This document shows, piece by piece, positions 1 to 7,274 of a stretch of DNA of 64,000 bases (positions are counted from its first letter, which is position 1; the number at the start of each line of letters is the position of its first letter). The notes beneath the pieces are model-generated. The model was not told where the DNA came from. It saw nothing but the letters and a program-made list of their open reading frames with translations, and searched no databases. A program made the translations under genes and the position numbers. The DNA comes from CAZYTM01 sp964649725. Lineage in GTDB: Bacteria; Desulfobacterota; Desulfuromonadia; Geobacterales; Geobacteraceae. The stretch lies in the NCBI GenBank assembly GCA_964649725.1, contig CAZYTM010000002.1, positions 434,001-498,000 on the forward strand, in the 5' to 3' direction.

Positions 1-268
1 TTATTTGTCTGAAGGATCGAGTAAAAGAATTTAAATAGTTAACCAGACAGAAGCACCGGCCGGGGAGAGTCAGGGACGGTTCTTAGATTCCACATATATT
101 TCATTTGGTTGTGAAATAATTACGGTATAGATGGGGACGGCAGACGAAAATAGTTCAGAAGATGCTGATATTTCTAGTGAAAAGAAGAATGTCCCCAATA
201 GAAAACAGAGTAGCAGCATAGCAGGGGGAGCCCCCCTATTCTACGCTGACCAGTGATCGGAGTTCTGA
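1..268. other. Noncoding left edge, possible mobile-element remnant
   Basis: No convincing gene is visible. The stretch is AT-rich compared with the genes around it and contains GGGGAC (133-138) and GTCCCC (191-196) in inverted orientation about 50 bases apart, a pattern often seen at edges of REP/transposase-associated sequence. No transposase reading frame is present, so a remnant is only a guess. Confidence 0.25.
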
Positions 269-1528
269 TTGGGCCTCTTTGAAAAAATCGAATTCGAAGC
301 GATCGAGCCTGATAACGCCGAGGTCAGACCTTCAACCCGGCAGTGGCATGGTGAGACCTTGACCATAGTCTATCCGTTGTGGCGGAAACTCCTCGCCATC
401 CTCTTTGCCCTGATACTGCTGCCGATGTGTCAGGCATTCTTAGTCGAAGGTTTCTTCCTCTTCGAGATCATAATTGTGGCCGGGGTGGCTATCGGTATCT
501 GGTATCTGGGGGATAGCCTGCTGACCCGGGAGATCGTCTTTGCGCCGGACCGGATCGTCAAAAAGTGGTACTTCGGCCAGGTCGTGCTGCCGGTGGACAG
601 CCTGGTCCTGAAGGCCAATGAGCAGAGCATCAGGCTCTATCATCGTTCTACGGAGAATATCCGCGAAGCAGTGTTGGTCCAACGCCAGTTCATCAGCACA
701 GAGGAAGGGGCTGATCTGTGCAAATATGCGGATGATGTCTACCAGGTCAGTGCCAATGCGGTGAAATGGGCGCAAAACCCTGTGGTTGAATTTCGCAAAG
801 CGGTTTCGTCATACCGGGCTATGGCCGCTTTTTTCTTTATCTATGCCATCATCGCCATCATCGTCGAAGGCTTTTCCGTCCGGTTTATCGGCTTTGCGCC
901 GGGGCTGCCGGCTTTCCCGCTTCGACTCGCCGCTAGCTGTCTGGCGTTGGCCGTATTCTTCCTGCTCCATCGGCTCTCCCCAACTACCCCTCCGGTAACG
1001 GCAGGAACAGCTGCTCCCGACCAGGCCGCCGTCCAGTCCGCGGTTGCAGTCATCGGCGTGGCCGGGCTCGGGCTGCTGCTCTTCCTCCTCTTCGGCAATG
1101 CCCTGGATTTCTATATGTTCCAGTCAGTGGGGGTCCTCTACTTCTTCGATTTCTACCCACGCCTCTCTAGCTGGCAAGAGGCTCTTCAAGAATCGATTGT
1201 CACTATAAAATCGGTCGTAGAGCGGCAGACCATGCCGCGCCGGTCGCTGCACGTTTCACTGGTGCTGTTGGGGACTCTGGCAGTGACCAGCTACGGGGAG
1301 AGCAACCACTATCTATACAAGAGCCGCCAGGACTGCCTGGACGACTGGGGGGACGGCAAGGATTGCCGGGAAGCGCCTGCCAGCAAGAGCTACCACCGTA
1401 GTTTCAACTATTATGGACCGCGCTATGAGGGGAGCCTCAGCAAGCCAGCCAAGTCGGTGGGGATCGGTACCGTCAATCGCGGTGGATTCGGTTCTCTCGG
1501 CAACTTTCACGCTTCTTTTAGTGGCTAG
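269..1528 (+). CDS. Polytopic membrane protein of unknown function
   Basis: A 419-residue protein starting at TTG with a GGAG ribosome site about seven bases upstream. Hydrophobic segments are visible near residues 40-60, 64-82, 184-205, 215-235 and 255-280, so it is an integral membrane protein. Between the second and third segments lies a soluble stretch of about 100 residues. The C-terminal 90 residues form a different, polar, Gly/Ser/Tyr-rich tail with two cysteines (CLDDWGDGKDC) and a YYGPRY / RGGFGSLG ending. Such RGGFG tails occur in small secreted or envelope proteins, so the tail may have come from a fusion. It stands alone, followed by a good terminator. I do not recognise the family and assign no function. 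Confidence 0.7.
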   Translation: MGLFEKIEFEAIEPDNAEVRPSTRQWHGETLTIVYPLWRKLLAILFALILLPMCQAFLVEGFFLFEIIIVAGVAIGIWYLGDSLLTREIVFAPDRIVKKWYFGQVVLPVDSLVLKANEQSIRLYHRSTENIREAVLVQRQFISTEEGADLCKYADDVYQVSANAVKWAQNPVVEFRKAVSSYRAMAAFFFIYAIIAIIVEGFSVRFIGFAPGLPAFPLRLAASCLALAVFFLLHRLSPTTPPVTAGTAAPDQAAVQSAVAVIGVAGLGLLLFLLFGNALDFYMFQSVGVLYFFDFYPRLSSWQEALQESIVTIKSVVERQTMPRRSLHVSLVLLGTLAVTSYGESNHYLYKSRQDCLDDWGDGKDCREAPASKSYHRSFNYYGPRYEGSLSKPAKSVGIGTVNRGGFGSLGNFHASFSG

Positions 1529-1576
1529 GAGGAACACGGAGGGTCAGCCCCTGACACGAGACATTTCAAACTATCA

Positions 1577-1620
1577 AAACGCCGTTAAGCCTTTATTCCA
1601 TGACTTAACGGCGTTTTTTA
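1577..1620 (+). terminator. Rho-independent terminator
   Basis: Inverted repeat AACGCCGTTAAG ... CTTAACGGCGTT with a 14-base loop, followed by a T run. It closes the transcript of the preceding membrane protein. The A run on the 5' side would let it work from the other strand too. Confidence 0.8.
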
Positions 1621-1735
1621 GAATTCCGGGGGAATAGACAGTGTCTAGGCTTCCAAGTTTATAAGTTGAGGGATTAGAGTGGAATAGAATCAAAACTCTT
1701 GCTTCTCGATCCCCACAATACGCAATTCAAAATGT

Positions 1736-2356
1736 TCACACCTTGTTGCCGTTAAGCGCAGTAACCTCGTTGCACAACATCTTTCCCCAAACATGATGCT
1801 CTAAATCGGGATAGGTCTTGAAAACCCGACCGCCCCTTGTCCTAAAGAGCTTTTTAGGATTCTGATTATCAATGGAATTGTCGTAGACATAGCCGCGATC
1901 AGCTAACAGCAGTCCAAGTACCGCATTGGCCATGGAACGGGAATAGCGGGAAATGATTTTTGCAATCGGTACTTCATGCCCACCCTCAAGCATTCGTCTG
2001 ACTACGCGGGAGGCGTTAATTTGCGGATTATCGGTGCCGATAAAAAAGAAGCGCACGAAAAAACCGGCATCCTTTGCCCTTTGGATAAACTCGATCTTTT
2101 CCGGAACTGAGCATACCGTTTCAAGAAGCATGTTTCGTTTTTCCGACAGACATTGCTCCCTCAGTTCCTGGGATCGGTTTGCTGCCTTCATGACCGCAAC
2201 AGGTGAATTCCAGTCGCCGAATTCGCTCTTGGCAATTTCATCAGGGTTGATGAACAAGCAACCTTCGGACCAGTCATGCTCTACCACCAACGGGGTAAAA
2301 GTTGTCTTTCCCGAGCCGTTAGGACCGGCTATGACAATCAGCACCGGCTTCAGCAC
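1736..2356 (-). CDS. Zeta-toxin-like P-loop kinase
   Basis: A 206-residue P-loop protein of the zeta toxin / COG4185 type. Visible motifs are the Walker A GPNGSGKTT (about residues 11-19), the NPDEIA strand after it, an LLETV segment, and the signature GGHEVPIAKIISRYSRS, which in zeta toxins carries the arginines that contact phosphates. Known zeta toxins phosphorylate UDP-N-acetylglucosamine and block cell-wall synthesis, while some COG4185 members are uncharacterised kinases. The GTG start lies inside the end of the upstream small gene (7-base overlap), which implies translational coupling. Length fits COG4185 rather than the longer PezT. The toxin role is inference from family and layout; the kinase fold is clear. 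Confidence 0.8.
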   Translation of the reverse strand: MLKPVLIVIAGPNGSGKTTFTPLVVEHDWSEGCLFINPDEIAKSEFGDWNSPVAVMKAANRSQELREQCLSEKRNMLLETVCSVPEKIEFIQRAKDAGFFVRFFFIGTDNPQINASRVVRRMLEGGHEVPIAKIISRYSRSMANAVLGLLLADRGYVYDNSIDNQNPKKLFRTRGGRVFKTYPDLEHHVWGKMLCNEVTALNGNKV

Positions 2357-2547
2357 GACTCTTTGTCCTTAAGCATCTGTTCAGCCCTGCCACGCATTGC
2401 AGTAAATTCTCTTTGCAGGTTTTCCTGGACCTTCCGGTCCACTTCAACTGATTTTGCCCGAACATTTTCGCCAAAGGCCCTTATAATACTGTTCAGTTCT
2501 TTATCTGTTATTTCGCGATGCTGCACATCTTTTCGGTTGGTTTTCAT
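2350..2547 (-). CDS. Small partner (putative antitoxin) of the zeta-like kinase
   Basis: A 65-residue charged, probably all-helical protein with no membrane segment. The start is the ATG at 2547, five bases after GGAGG; an in-frame ATG at 2559 overlaps that ribosome site and is less likely. The sequence is rich in Glu, Lys and Arg (EVDRKVQENLQREF), as expected for a helical bundle. Its end overlaps the kinase start. I do not recognise it as epsilon antitoxin or PezA (it has no helix-turn-helix), so the antitoxin call rests on position, size and coupling. Confidence 0.6.
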   Translation of the reverse strand: MKTNRKDVQHREITDKELNSIIRAFGENVRAKSVEVDRKVQENLQREFTAMRGRAEQMLKDKESC

Positions 2548-2584
2548 CTGCTCCTCCATTCCCTATACCATACCCTATAGACAT

Positions 2585-2613
2585 ACTCTATCTGAACTGG
2601 AACTGATGGTCAA
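2585..2613 (-). promoter_or_regulatory. Sigma-70-like promoter of the kinase/partner pair
   Basis: Read on the minus strand: TTGACC (2613-2608), 17-base spacer, TAGAGT (2590-2585), about 40 bases before the start codon of the small partner. Both hexamers differ from consensus at two positions or fewer. Confidence 0.5.
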
Positions 2614-2937
2614 TTCTAAAGAAAATATAGCGTTGAACTCTGAGGAGAGACAAAGCGACAGGTCTCAACCTATACAATCAATCTCGAAAACAAAAGAAGC
2701 AGCAGGGAAGATTGCAGGTTACGTAACTTATCGAGGTACGACCACACTAACTATCGGCTGGTGCGGGTTAGCCCGTACACCCTCAACCCACTAAATGCCC
2801 CGCAAAAAAAATCTTTCTCCCATAATGGGAGCGGTGTATATTCCTCCATACGTATTATATCCCGAAAAACCCTCTGAGAATTCTTGCCAGGCAAAAGGGT
2901 CAAAGACCATGACCGTTATCCCTTATAAGGTGGCCAT
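2614..2937. other. Intergenic region with a REP-like hairpin
   Basis: No gene is supported. A small hairpin GTGCGGG-TTAG-CCCGTAC at 2762-2779 resembles REP-type palindromes and is followed by GC-poor sequence. The short plus-strand reading frame crossing it has no ribosome site and no recognisable protein. The last 20 bases carry AAGGTGG, the ribosome site of the next gene. Confidence 0.4.
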
Positions 2938-3465
2938 ATGGCAAAGCAGCAGCTGACTAAAACGATACCCGCCTATGCGATGCCACTTCTGGCAGCTGGC
3001 GAAGCGGTCCGCTACCTGACCCGCCCCCGCTTGCTCTCAATGGGGATGTTCATCTTCATGGTGACAGTGTTGCTGGGGCTGACGATATTCTCCCTGATAG
3101 TGGAACCGGGGTTCCTCCGGATGCTGAGCCTGCCGGCACTGCCGATAATCGGTTCTCTGGCTGCCTCCCTGGTCCACTCGCCGGCTATTTTCGTCACTGA
3201 CCGGCGCATAGTTTTTGCCCGCCGCTTCCTGAAACCGCAAATCTTCCCCATTGGAGAGTTGCAGGGATGCCGGGTCAAGCAGGGGGGATTGGGGCGGTTG
3301 CTCGGCTACGGCGAGCTGTTGCTCTTCTTCCGGCACCCCGAAGACCGGCGGGAAGGTGTCTTCCTCGTCTTCACGCTCTCCAGGCTCCCTGATGCTGCCT
3401 CGCTCGGCGCGGCGGTGACTGCTGCGGCCGATGAACTGCATATTAGGGAAGAAGACCTGCCATGA
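2938..3465 (+). CDS. PH-like (bPH) domain membrane protein
   Basis: A 175-residue protein with two hydrophobic segments (about residues 33-55 and 60-80) followed by a cytoplasmic domain of the bacterial PH / DUF304 type. The domain begins with FVTDRRIVFARR and contains the GGLGRLLGYGEL stretch typical of that fold. Such proteins are membrane-anchored and mostly of unknown function; some are linked to membrane homeostasis. The start follows AAGGTGG. The LysE-type gene starts 19 bases after its stop, so the two are probably co-transcribed. Confidence 0.7.
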   Translation: MAKQQLTKTIPAYAMPLLAAGEAVRYLTRPRLLSMGMFIFMVTVLLGLTIFSLIVEPGFLRMLSLPALPIIGSLAASLVHSPAIFVTDRRIVFARRFLKPQIFPIGELQGCRVKQGGLGRLLGYGELLLFFRHPEDRREGVFLVFTLSRLPDAASLGAAVTAAADELHIREEDLP

Positions 3466-3484
3466 ACAGCCTGGTAGCGCACAG

Positions 3485-4102
3485 ATGCTAGACTTTCTCA
3501 CCATCGGTACCCTGCTGGGGCTCTCGGCAGGCTTTGCCCCTGGCCCGCTGCTCACCCTGGTGATCTCCGAGACCCTGCAGCACGATATCAGGGCCGGTGT
3601 CAAAGTGGCGCTGGCGCCGATCATCACCGACCTGCCGATCGTCCTTTTGACCCTCTTCATCCTCTCCAGACTGGCAGATTTCCATGGCATCCTCGGCATG
3701 ATCTCCCTGGCCGGCGGGGTGTTCATCCTTTACATGGGTTACCAGAGCATCATGACCAGAGGGGTTGAGATCGATCCGAGCGGGATAAAGCCTAAATCGC
3801 TCGTCAAAGGGGTGCTGACCAACTTTCTCAGCCCGCACCCCTACCTCTTCTGGTTCAGTGTCGGCGCCCCCACCATGACCAGGGCGCTTCAGAAGAGCAG
3901 TTATGCCGCTATCGCCTTCATCGTCAGCTTCTACCTCTTGCTGGTCGGCTCGAAGATCGGCCTGGCGATCCTCACCGGCCGGTCGAAACTCCTCTTGAGC
4001 AGCAACGGCTACATATACACCATGCGCCTGCTCGGCATACTGCTGGCGCTCTTGGCGCTGGTGCTCTTCCGTGACGGTCTCCGGCTGCTGCAGCTTATCT
4101 AG
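3485..4102 (+). CDS. LysE/RhtB family exporter
   Basis: A 205-residue inner-membrane protein with about six hydrophobic helices and the family motif GFAPGP (residues 16-21) in the first helix, then an LSPHPYLFWFS stretch in the middle. LysE/RhtB members export amino acids or related small molecules using the proton gradient; the substrate here cannot be told. I place the start at the ATG at 3485, which gives the usual family length. An upstream in-frame start at 3431 would add 18 polar residues overlapping the previous gene. No regulator lies beside it. Confidence 0.85.
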   Translation: MLDFLTIGTLLGLSAGFAPGPLLTLVISETLQHDIRAGVKVALAPIITDLPIVLLTLFILSRLADFHGILGMISLAGGVFILYMGYQSIMTRGVEIDPSGIKPKSLVKGVLTNFLSPHPYLFWFSVGAPTMTRALQKSSYAAIAFIVSFYLLLVGSKIGLAILTGRSKLLLSSNGYIYTMRLLGILLALLALVLFRDGLRLLQLI

Positions 4103-4211
4103 CCGGGACTTAGCACCACACCCGGAGGGGGAGAAATTCTCCTTGACAAATTTTCTCATGAGCGCTCTAGTAGTAAAAAATATGTTTAAAATCGGTACCT
4201 AGGAGGAGACG

Positions 4212-4790
4212 ATGAAACAGTCTGTTGGCGCCAAGACTCTGGCCATGCCGACCCCGGTCTGGCTGGTCGGGACCTATGACCTGGCCGGACGGCCGAATAT
4301 CATGACCGCAGCTTGGGGGGGGATCTGCTGTTCCCAGCCACCGGCAGTGACGGTGTCGCTGCGCAAGGCGACCCACAGCTATGCCGCCATCATCGCCAAC
4401 CAAGGGTTCACCATCAGCATCCCGAGCGAGGCGCAGGTGGCAGAGGCTGACTTCGCCGGGATCGCCTCGGGGAAGGATGTCGATAAATTCGTCGTCTGCA
4501 ACTGGACCCCGGTGGCGAGCGAACTGGTCAAGGCCCCCTACGTGGCAGAGACGCCGCTGGTGATCGAGTGCCGCCTGCTGCAGACTGTCGAGATCGGCCT
4601 GCATACCCAGTTCATCGGCGAGATCCTCGATGTCAAGGCTGACCCGGCGGTGCTGGGTGAGAAGGGGTATCCGGACATAACAAAGGTCAAACCGATCGCC
4701 TGGGACCCGGCCCTGAGAGGGTACTACGGTATCGGGAGACTTCTCGGCAAGGCGTGGGAGATCGGCAAGAGCATCGCCCCTCAGAAGTAG
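4212..4790 (+). CDS. Flavin reductase-like (FMN-binding split barrel) protein
   Basis: A 192-residue protein of the flavin reductase-like family. It shows the N-terminal PTPVWLVGTYD strand, the NIMTAAWGG segment that contacts FMN, and a conserved VSLRKATHSYAAI stretch. Members reduce or bind FMN, and anaerobes use them as flavoredoxins or small redox partners. The start follows AGGAGGAGACG, a very strong ribosome site. It is followed by a crotonase gene 62 bases on. Substrate and electron donor are unknown. Confidence 0.85.
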   Translation: MKQSVGAKTLAMPTPVWLVGTYDLAGRPNIMTAAWGGICCSQPPAVTVSLRKATHSYAAIIANQGFTISIPSEAQVAEADFAGIASGKDVDKFVVCNWTPVASELVKAPYVAETPLVIECRLLQTVEIGLHTQFIGEILDVKADPAVLGEKGYPDITKVKPIAWDPALRGYYGIGRLLGKAWEIGKSIAPQK

Positions 4791-4852
4791 CCGGTCAAGA
4801 CCTTATTGCCACGAAGAAGTCTCATCTCAGCTCTTTCTGCGGGAGGATTTTT

Positions 4853-5632
4853 ATGTCGAACAGCCTGTTGCTCGAATGCAGCGATGCTATTGCCACCCTG
4901 ACCATCAACCGGCCGGCTGCACTCAATGCCCTTACCGTACCGCTGCTGGAGGAGCTGGCAGCAATGGTGGAACAGCTTAGCACCGACCCGGTCGTCCGGG
5001 TCGTCATCCTGACCGGCGCCGGGGAGAAGGCGTTCGTCGCCGGGGCGGATATCGCCGCCATGCAAGGGATGGGGGCGATCGAGGCGCGGGAACTGGCGCT
5101 GCTGGCCCAGCATACCTATAGCGCCATCGAAAAGTCGCCGAAACCGTTCATCGCGGCTGTGAACGGCTTTGCCCTGGGTGGCGGCTGCGAGCTGGCGATG
5201 AGTTGCGATATCCGCATCGCTTCAGGCAATGCCAGATTCGGCCAGCCAGAGCTGAAACTCGGCATCATCCCCGGCTTTGGTGGTACGCAGCGGCTGCCAC
5301 GGCTGGTCGGCAAGGGGCGGGCGATGGAGATAATCCTTGGCGGCGAGATGGTGACTGCCGAGGAGGCGTTCCGCATCGGTCTGGTGAACCGGGTGGTCGA
5401 ACCGGCCGAGCTGTTGCCAACAGCTCGCGCCATGGCCGCAGGTATTGCCAACAAAGGTCTGGTAGCGCTCCGGCTCGCCAAGGAGGCGCTGCAGAACGGC
5501 ATGGAACTCGACCTGGCGAGGGCTGCTGCTTACGAAGCCGATCTCTTTGCCCTCTGCTTTGCCACAGCAGACCAGAAGGAGGGGATGCAGGCCTTCCTGG
5601 AGAAACGGCCGGCCGACTTCAAAGACTGTTGA
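4853..5632 (+). CDS. Enoyl-CoA hydratase (crotonase family)
   Basis: A 259-residue crotonase. The oxyanion-hole segments FVAGADI (residues 61-67) and GFALGGGCELA are present, as are both catalytic glutamates by family alignment, E113 in GGGCELAM and E133 in QPELKLGIIPG. It should hydrate short-chain trans-2-enoyl-CoA to 3-hydroxyacyl-CoA in fatty-acid or butyrate-type metabolism. The start at 4853 follows GGGAGG. No thiolase, dehydrogenase or acyl-CoA dehydrogenase lies in the window, so its pathway is not defined by neighbours. Having both Glu residues argues against a non-hydratase crotonase. Confidence 0.9.
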   Translation: MSNSLLLECSDAIATLTINRPAALNALTVPLLEELAAMVEQLSTDPVVRVVILTGAGEKAFVAGADIAAMQGMGAIEARELALLAQHTYSAIEKSPKPFIAAVNGFALGGGCELAMSCDIRIASGNARFGQPELKLGIIPGFGGTQRLPRLVGKGRAMEIILGGEMVTAEEAFRIGLVNRVVEPAELLPTARAMAAGIANKGLVALRLAKEALQNGMELDLARAAAYEADLFALCFATADQKEGMQAFLEKRPADFKDC

Positions 5633-5650
5633 GCCGCCCGAGAGGTCGCT

Positions 5651-6502
5651 ATGCAGCAAAATATCATCGACGAGATCAGCAGTTTTGTCTCCTCCTCCCC
5701 GCTCAACCGCTTTCCCGACCGGGTCGAGCCATATTTCACAACCCCGCTGGTCGGCTTTGTTGCGGCCGCAGATCAGCTCTTTATCGACTACCAGCAGCTT
5801 ATCGGCCCCTTTCACCAGACCCCGCAGCAGGTGCTGGCAAGCGTCTATGGCAATGAGGCAAGAGCCGCATCAGTGATCTGCTGGGTACTGCCGATCACCC
5901 TCCCTACCAGGGTGAGTAACCGTCAGGAGGAGCGCTTCCCCTCCCGTGCCTGGGCCGAGACCCGCAACTTCGGCGAACAGTTGAATGGCGCCCTGCGCAA
6001 GCATCTGGTCGCCTGGCTGACCCGACAGGGTCATCAGGCTGTGGCACCACAGCTGGCCCCCGGCTGGCATGAACTGGCCGATACTCCGGTCGGCATCGCC
6101 TCCAGCTGGTCGGAACGTCATGCTGCCTATGCCGCCGGTCTCGGCACCTTCAGCCTCAACGACGGACTTATCACCCCGGCCGGCATCGCCCACCGGCTCG
6201 GCAGCGTCATCACCGACCTCCCCCTCGACCCGACCCCGCGACCCTGGCCTGACCATCGGCACAACTGCCTCTACTTCCGGGAACAGAGCTGCGGCCGCTG
6301 CGTCTCCCGTTGTCCGGCCGGCGCGCTCAGCTTCTTCGGCCACGATAAAAAGCGCTGCCGCGAATATGTCTATAATGTCTGCCCCGGCCAGGTAGCGGCG
6401 CAGTACGAAGTCACCCAGACCGGCTGCGGCCTCTGCCAGACCAGGGTGCCGTGCGAGGCGCAGATCCCGGGATCGCTGAAGAACGGCCGGGGAAAAAGCT
6501 GA
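5651..6502 (+). CDS. QueG-like iron-sulfur protein
   Basis: A 283-residue protein with a C-terminal bacterioferredoxin-type region: CGRCVSRCPAGAL for one 4Fe-4S cluster and later CPGQ plus CGLCQTRVPC for the second. This cysteine arrangement matches epoxyqueuosine reductase (QueG) relatives and reductive-dehalogenase-like ferredoxins. The N-terminal 200 residues lack a QueG signature that I can recognise with confidence, and no tRNA-queuosine gene is nearby. It starts 18 bases after the crotonase stop with GAGAGG before the ATG. Best described as a cytosolic 4Fe-4S protein related to QueG, exact role unknown. Confidence 0.7.
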   Translation: MQQNIIDEISSFVSSSPLNRFPDRVEPYFTTPLVGFVAAADQLFIDYQQLIGPFHQTPQQVLASVYGNEARAASVICWVLPITLPTRVSNRQEERFPSRAWAETRNFGEQLNGALRKHLVAWLTRQGHQAVAPQLAPGWHELADTPVGIASSWSERHAAYAAGLGTFSLNDGLITPAGIAHRLGSVITDLPLDPTPRPWPDHRHNCLYFREQSCGRCVSRCPAGALSFFGHDKKRCREYVYNVCPGQVAAQYEVTQTGCGLCQTRVPCEAQIPGSLKNGRGKS

Positions 6503-6681
6503 ACCGGTCATAGGAACCAACTCTCCCGAAAAGCAGACTGTTGCTCCCTGCCTTGAAGCAAGCGTATCGTCACCACAGCCAGCAAAAGAAAGATTGCCAT
6601 TTAATGCCGGCATGTTATAATTAAGACAAAAAGGGTCCTGTTTATTTTTCAGGGGCATTGTTCAGTTGCAAGGAGGTCGCC

Positions 6682-7167
6682 ATGAAAGCCATAGATTGCG
6701 CAGTGAAGATGGAAGAAGAGGCCCGGCATCATTACGAAGAGCTGGCGACTGCCGCCACTATCCCGGAATTGAAAAGTATCTTCAACCTCCTGGCAGCAGC
6801 CGAAGAGGAACACCATACCGCCCTGCTCAAACTGCAGCAACAGCTAAGCACCGACAGAGCGAGCTTTACCGCGCTTGAGAGCGCTGCCTGTCTCTTCAAG
6901 CCGCTCCTTGACAAGAGGAACCTGATGGCCACCCTGGAGGATGACCATGACGCTTACAAGGCTGTGCTGAAAGAGGAGGAGGAGAGCATCCGTTTCTATG
7001 AAGAGCTGGCCAATGCAGCTACTGATGAGGAGAGCCGGATGGTGCTCGGGTTGATAGCTGCCGAGGAGAAGAAGCACCTGAACGTGGTGGAGAATATCTA
7101 CGACTTTGTCGAGCGGCCAAGCACCTATCTCGCCTGGGGCGAATTCAGTAATCTGGCCGAGTACTGA
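6682..7167 (+). CDS. Rubrerythrin/ferritin-like diiron protein
   Basis: A 161-residue four-helix protein made of two similar halves. Each half carries a carboxylate helix and an E-x-x-H pair: EEEARHHYEEL then AAEEEHHTALL, and EEESIRFYEEL then AAEEKKHLNVV. This is the diiron site pattern of rubrerythrin-like (COG1633) proteins. No C-terminal rubredoxin CxxC pair is present. The start at 6682 follows AAGGAGGT; an upstream in-frame start is not needed. A peroxide-reducing or iron-handling role in an anaerobe is plausible. It ends just before a strong terminator. Confidence 0.85.
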   Translation: MKAIDCAVKMEEEARHHYEELATAATIPELKSIFNLLAAAEEEHHTALLKLQQQLSTDRASFTALESAACLFKPLLDKRNLMATLEDDHDAYKAVLKEEEESIRFYEELANAATDEESRMVLGLIAAEEKKHLNVVENIYDFVERPSTYLAWGEFSNLAEY

Positions 7168-7192
7168 GCTTGACCAGGCCGCTCAGAAGAGA

Positions 7193-7222
7193 AAAAGCCC
7201 GCTGCATGCGGGCTTTTTTTTT
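7193..7222 (+). terminator. Rho-independent terminator after the ferritin-like gene
   Basis: Stem GCCCGC / GCGGGC with flanking A and T runs extending the pairing, ending in nine or more T residues. Confidence 0.9.
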
Positions 7223-7227
7223 GCCTG

Positions 7228-7261
7228 CCTGGAGTGCCAGAGGAGACCCCCTGGCACTCCA
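7228..7261 (-). terminator. Terminator hairpin of the cytochrome gene
   Basis: An 11-base perfect inverted repeat TGGAGTGCCAG ... CTGGCACTCCA with a 10-base loop, 14 bases past the cytochrome stop codon. On the minus strand it is followed by the A/T tract of the convergent terminator. Confidence 0.7.
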
Positions 7262-7274
7262 GTTTTACCACTAT

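Noticed and set aside
2276..2794. Plus-strand frame of 172 codons
   Set aside because: Overlaps the kinase/partner genes antisense and the noncoding region; Ser-rich with no motif.
4781..5113. Antisense frames in the crotonase gene
   Set aside because: Shadows of a clear crotonase with intact catalytic residues.
7228..7261. Separate small gene in the gap before the cytochrome stop
   Set aside because: The gap holds only two terminator hairpins.
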